Translations under genes and position numbers: made by a program | Notes under the pieces: generated by a model | Told to the model about the DNA's origin: nothing | Database searches by the model: none | The model's input: the letters and a program-made list of their open reading frames with translations, nothing else | Assembly (NCBI GenBank): GCA_023459275.1 | Contig: JAEWVC010000063.1 | Location: forward strand, 1 to 23,923 | DNA from: Bacillota bacterium | GTDB taxonomy: Bacteria; Bacillota; Clostridia; Christensenellales; Aristaeellaceae | Length of the DNA: 23,923 nt | Direction: 5' to 3' | Part shown: one piece after another, positions 22,233 through 23,923 of the stretch | Layout: every line of letters begins with the position of its first letter | Numbering within the stretch: position 1 is the stretch's first letter

Positions 22233-23494
22233 CGCTTCAAAAAGGCGTGCGCCTTCCGGAACTGCTGGCCCCCGCTGGCGGAATGAACCAATTGCGGGCC
22301 GCGCTGCATTTCGGCGCGGACGCCGTGTACGGCGGGCTGCAAAAATACGGCCTGCGGGCGTTTGCCGGAAATTTTTCGTTTGAAAGCCTTCGGGAGGCTG
22401 TGTCGCTGTGCCATGGGAGCGGCAAGAAATTCTACCTGACGCTGAATATCTATCCCTTTGATGAGGATCTGAACGGGCTTGAGGAGGCCGGGCGGCTGGC
22501 GCTGGATGCGGGCGTGGACGCCGCCATCGTCAGCGATCTTGGGGCCGTTCTGGCGCTTCGGGAAGCGGTGCCCGGCCTGCCCATCCATATCAGCACCCAG
22601 GCCAATACCCTCAACAGCCGGGCGGCTTCCTTCTGGTACGGCTTGGGTGCCCAAAGGGTCATCCTGGCCAGGGAAATCAAGCTCGAGCAGATCGCATATA
22701 TGCGCGCCCATACCCCGCCCGGCCTGGAGCTGGAGGCATTCGTCCACGGCGCGGCCTGCATGGCCTATTCCGGCCGCTGCCTTTTGAGCAATTATCTTGC
22801 CGGGCGCGGCGGTAACCAGGGTGCCTGCGCCCAATCCTGCCGCTGGAAATACCATGTGGTGGAAGAAAAGCGGCCCGGAGAATATTTTCCTGTGTGCGAG
22901 GATGAAAACGGCACGTACCTCTTTTCCGCCCAGGACCTGAACGCCCTGGCGCTTTTACCGCGGCTGGCCGCATGCGGCGTTTCCTCCCTGAAGATCGAAG
23001 GGCGGATGAAAACGGAGTATTATGTGGCAACGGTGGTCTCCGCCTACCGCCGGGGGCTTGATGCCCTGGGGGAGGGGGAGGAGGCCTTTTTGGCAAAACT
23101 TCCCGAACTTAAACGGGAGCTGCAAAAGGCCAGCCACCGGCAAAGCAATACGGGTTTTTTCCTGGGAAGGCCGGAGCCCTGCGGCGGCGCGGGCGGCGTA
23201 TCCCAAACCATGGAATATGTGGGCCGGGTGCTTAAAGGCGCCCAGGCGGGGAAAGAAACCGCGGTGGAACTCAAAAACCGCTTTTATATGGGCGATGCTC
23301 TGGAAGTGCTGACTCCCGCGGGAAGCTTTGCTTATATTCCCGAAAGGATCATTGTAAAGGATACCGGGGAAACTGTTCAAACCCACGGCGTGGCCGGCAC
23401 ACAGCTTATGCTGGCCTTTCCGTTCCCCGTTATGGAGGGGGATATTTTGCGGGGGCCGGCCAGGAACCATGCTGCGGAACCGGACGGCAGATGA
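22229..23494 (+). CDS. U32-family protein, probable tRNA uridine hydroxylation protein (TrhP type)
   Basis: A 421-residue protein of peptidase family U32. The signature AFVHGAACMAYSGRCLLSNYLAGRGGNQGACAQSC contains C177, C184, C200 and C204, which fit the iron-sulfur ligands of the family. The N-terminal LPELLAPAGGMNQLRAALHFGADAVYGGL and SSLKIEGRMKTEYYVA are also typical. Bacillus YrrN/YrrO (TrhP1/TrhP2) and E. coli TrhP install 5-hydroxyuridine at the tRNA wobble position with prephenate; a peptidase role is doubtful. The start GTG overlaps the mltG stop (GTGA), so the two are translationally coupled. Only one U32 gene is visible where Bacillus has two. Length is close to YrrO. Confidence 0.9.
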   Translation: MTLQKGVRLPELLAPAGGMNQLRAALHFGADAVYGGLQKYGLRAFAGNFSFESLREAVSLCHGSGKKFYLTLNIYPFDEDLNGLEEAGRLALDAGVDAAIVSDLGAVLALREAVPGLPIHISTQANTLNSRAASFWYGLGAQRVILAREIKLEQIAYMRAHTPPGLELEAFVHGAACMAYSGRCLLSNYLAGRGGNQGACAQSCRWKYHVVEEKRPGEYFPVCEDENGTYLFSAQDLNALALLPRLAACGVSSLKIEGRMKTEYYVATVVSAYRRGLDALGEGEEAFLAKLPELKRELQKASHRQSNTGFFLGRPEPCGGAGGVSQTMEYVGRVLKGAQAGKETAVELKNRFYMGDALEVLTPAGSFAYIPERIIVKDTGETVQTHGVAGTQLMLAFPFPVMEGDILRGPARNHAAEPDGR

Positions 23495-23582
23495 TGCCGG
23501 GCCTCTTTGCGCGCTGCCGCGGACCTTCCCGAAAACCTTTCTGATACCGACAATTTGAAGAGCCCTGCCCGGTATTCGGAAC
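23495..23582. other. Short intergenic spacer before the sigK leader
   Basis: No gene and no clear promoter are seen in these 88 bases. Sigma-K-type genes are normally transcribed by sigma-E, so a sigma-A-like promoter need not be present. Confidence 0.3.
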
Positions 23583-23626
23583 CAAATCCTCCCCATGGGC
23601 ATAGAATAGCCCATAAGGAGGATTTG
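23583..23626 (+). promoter_or_regulatory. Hairpin that sequesters the ribosome binding site of the sigK gene
   Basis: CAAATCCTCC (23583-23592) is perfectly complementary to GGAGGATTTG (23617-23626), and inside it ATGGGC (23595-23600) pairs with GCCCAT (23609-23614) around an 8-nt A/T-rich loop; a 2x2 internal loop separates the stems. The Shine-Dalgarno AAGGAGG (23615-23621), just before the ATG at 23631, is thus almost entirely within the structure. Confidence 0.7.
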
Positions 23627-23630
23627 CTCC

Positions 23631-23923
23631 ATGATCGACGCGCTGCTTTTCGTGATCGTCAAGGAATGCCTGTTTCTCCTGGGGTATATCGCCGGCCGGT
23701 CCAGCTATCCCAAACCTCTGACAAAAGAAGAGGAAACGGCGTGCCTCATCGCCATGCAAGAGGGGGATGAAGCCGCCCGCCGCAAGCTGATCGAACACAA
23801 TATGCGCCTGGTGGTGCACGTGGCCCGCAAGTATACCGTGCCCGGATGCACCCAGGAGGACCTTACCCACATCGGGGCCATGGGACTGATCAAGGCCATC
23901 GAGACCTACCGCCTGGGCAGCGG
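23631..23923 (+). CDS. sigK: RNA polymerase sporulation sigma factor, pro-sigma-K type (cut by the window edge)
   Basis: The first 97 codons are present and the frame runs off the end. The hydrophobic N-terminus MIDALLFVIVKECLFLLGYIAGRSSYPKPLTKEEE matches the pro-sequence of sigma-K, which is inserted in the membrane and removed to activate it in the mother cell. Sigma region 2 begins with LIEHNMRLVVHVARKY, then EDLTHIGAMGLIKAIETY, the typical region 2.1-2.2. Sigma-E has a different N-terminus, so sigma-K is favoured. No prophage or skin-type interruption is seen as far as the window goes. The start is supported by AAGGAGG, which lies inside a hairpin. Presence of sigK shows that the organism descends from spore formers. 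Confidence 0.88.
   Translation, partial: MIDALLFVIVKECLFLLGYIAGRSSYPKPLTKEEETACLIAMQEGDEAARRKLIEHNMRLVVHVARKYTVPGCTQEDLTHIGAMGLIKAIETYRLGS

Overview
The window looks like a chromosomal segment of a GC-rich, spore-forming member of the Bacillota, probably class Clostridia. The evidence is a pro-sigma-K-type sporulation sigma factor at the right edge, RNase J, a YlbF-family protein, an MltG/U32-peptidase pair as in Bacillus and clostridia, an OadG/OadB sodium-pump decarboxylase operon typical of anaerobes, and strong AGGAGG-type ribosome binding sites. The species cannot be named from this sequence alone.

Layout. 1-2082: a GNAT acetyltransferase, an RsuA/RluB-type pseudouridine synthase and an MnmM (YtqB)-type tRNA methyltransferase, all on +. 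2241-7272: a five-gene biotin-dependent operon. It encodes an acyl-CoA carboxyltransferase (12S/MmdA type), OadG-like gamma, a biotin carrier, the OadB-like membrane decarboxylase and a biotin-less 5S/OadA-type carboxyltransferase. Together these have the parts both of a transcarboxylase and of a Na+-pumping decarboxylase. 7504-7968: a SecG with an extra signal peptide and linker. 8026-10357 (-): an IolE-like isomerase followed by glmM, convergent with secG across a bidirectional terminator. 10445-11112: a gene-poor patch of perfect palindromes, a 33-bp direct repeat and a truncated IS200-type TnpA. 11119-14262 (-): a three-gene operon for a MotA/ExbB-like channel with a long cytoplasmic tail, a MotB/OmpA-like partner, and a membrane-anchored protein of unknown function. 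It resembles the ZorA/ZorB pair of Zorya defence, but no Zorya effector is present.

14551-17606: a MarR regulator, divergent from that operon and with palindromes over its own promoter and leader, then a secreted protein with six BIG2 (Ig-like) domains. 17607-18052: an intergenic region with a 73-nt imperfect palindrome. 18053-23494 (+): an RseC-family protein, RNase J with a roughly 250-nt leader, a YlbF-family protein, MltG and a U32 tRNA-hydroxylation protein. 23631 to the edge: the start of sigK, whose Shine-Dalgarno sequence lies inside a strong hairpin.

The observations most worth following are the tailed MotA/MotB-like operon with its unknown third protein, the hybrid transcarboxylase/sodium-pump operon with a divergent 12S subunit, the hairpin on the sigK ribosome binding site, the signal-peptide SecG, and the palindrome patch with a transposase remnant.
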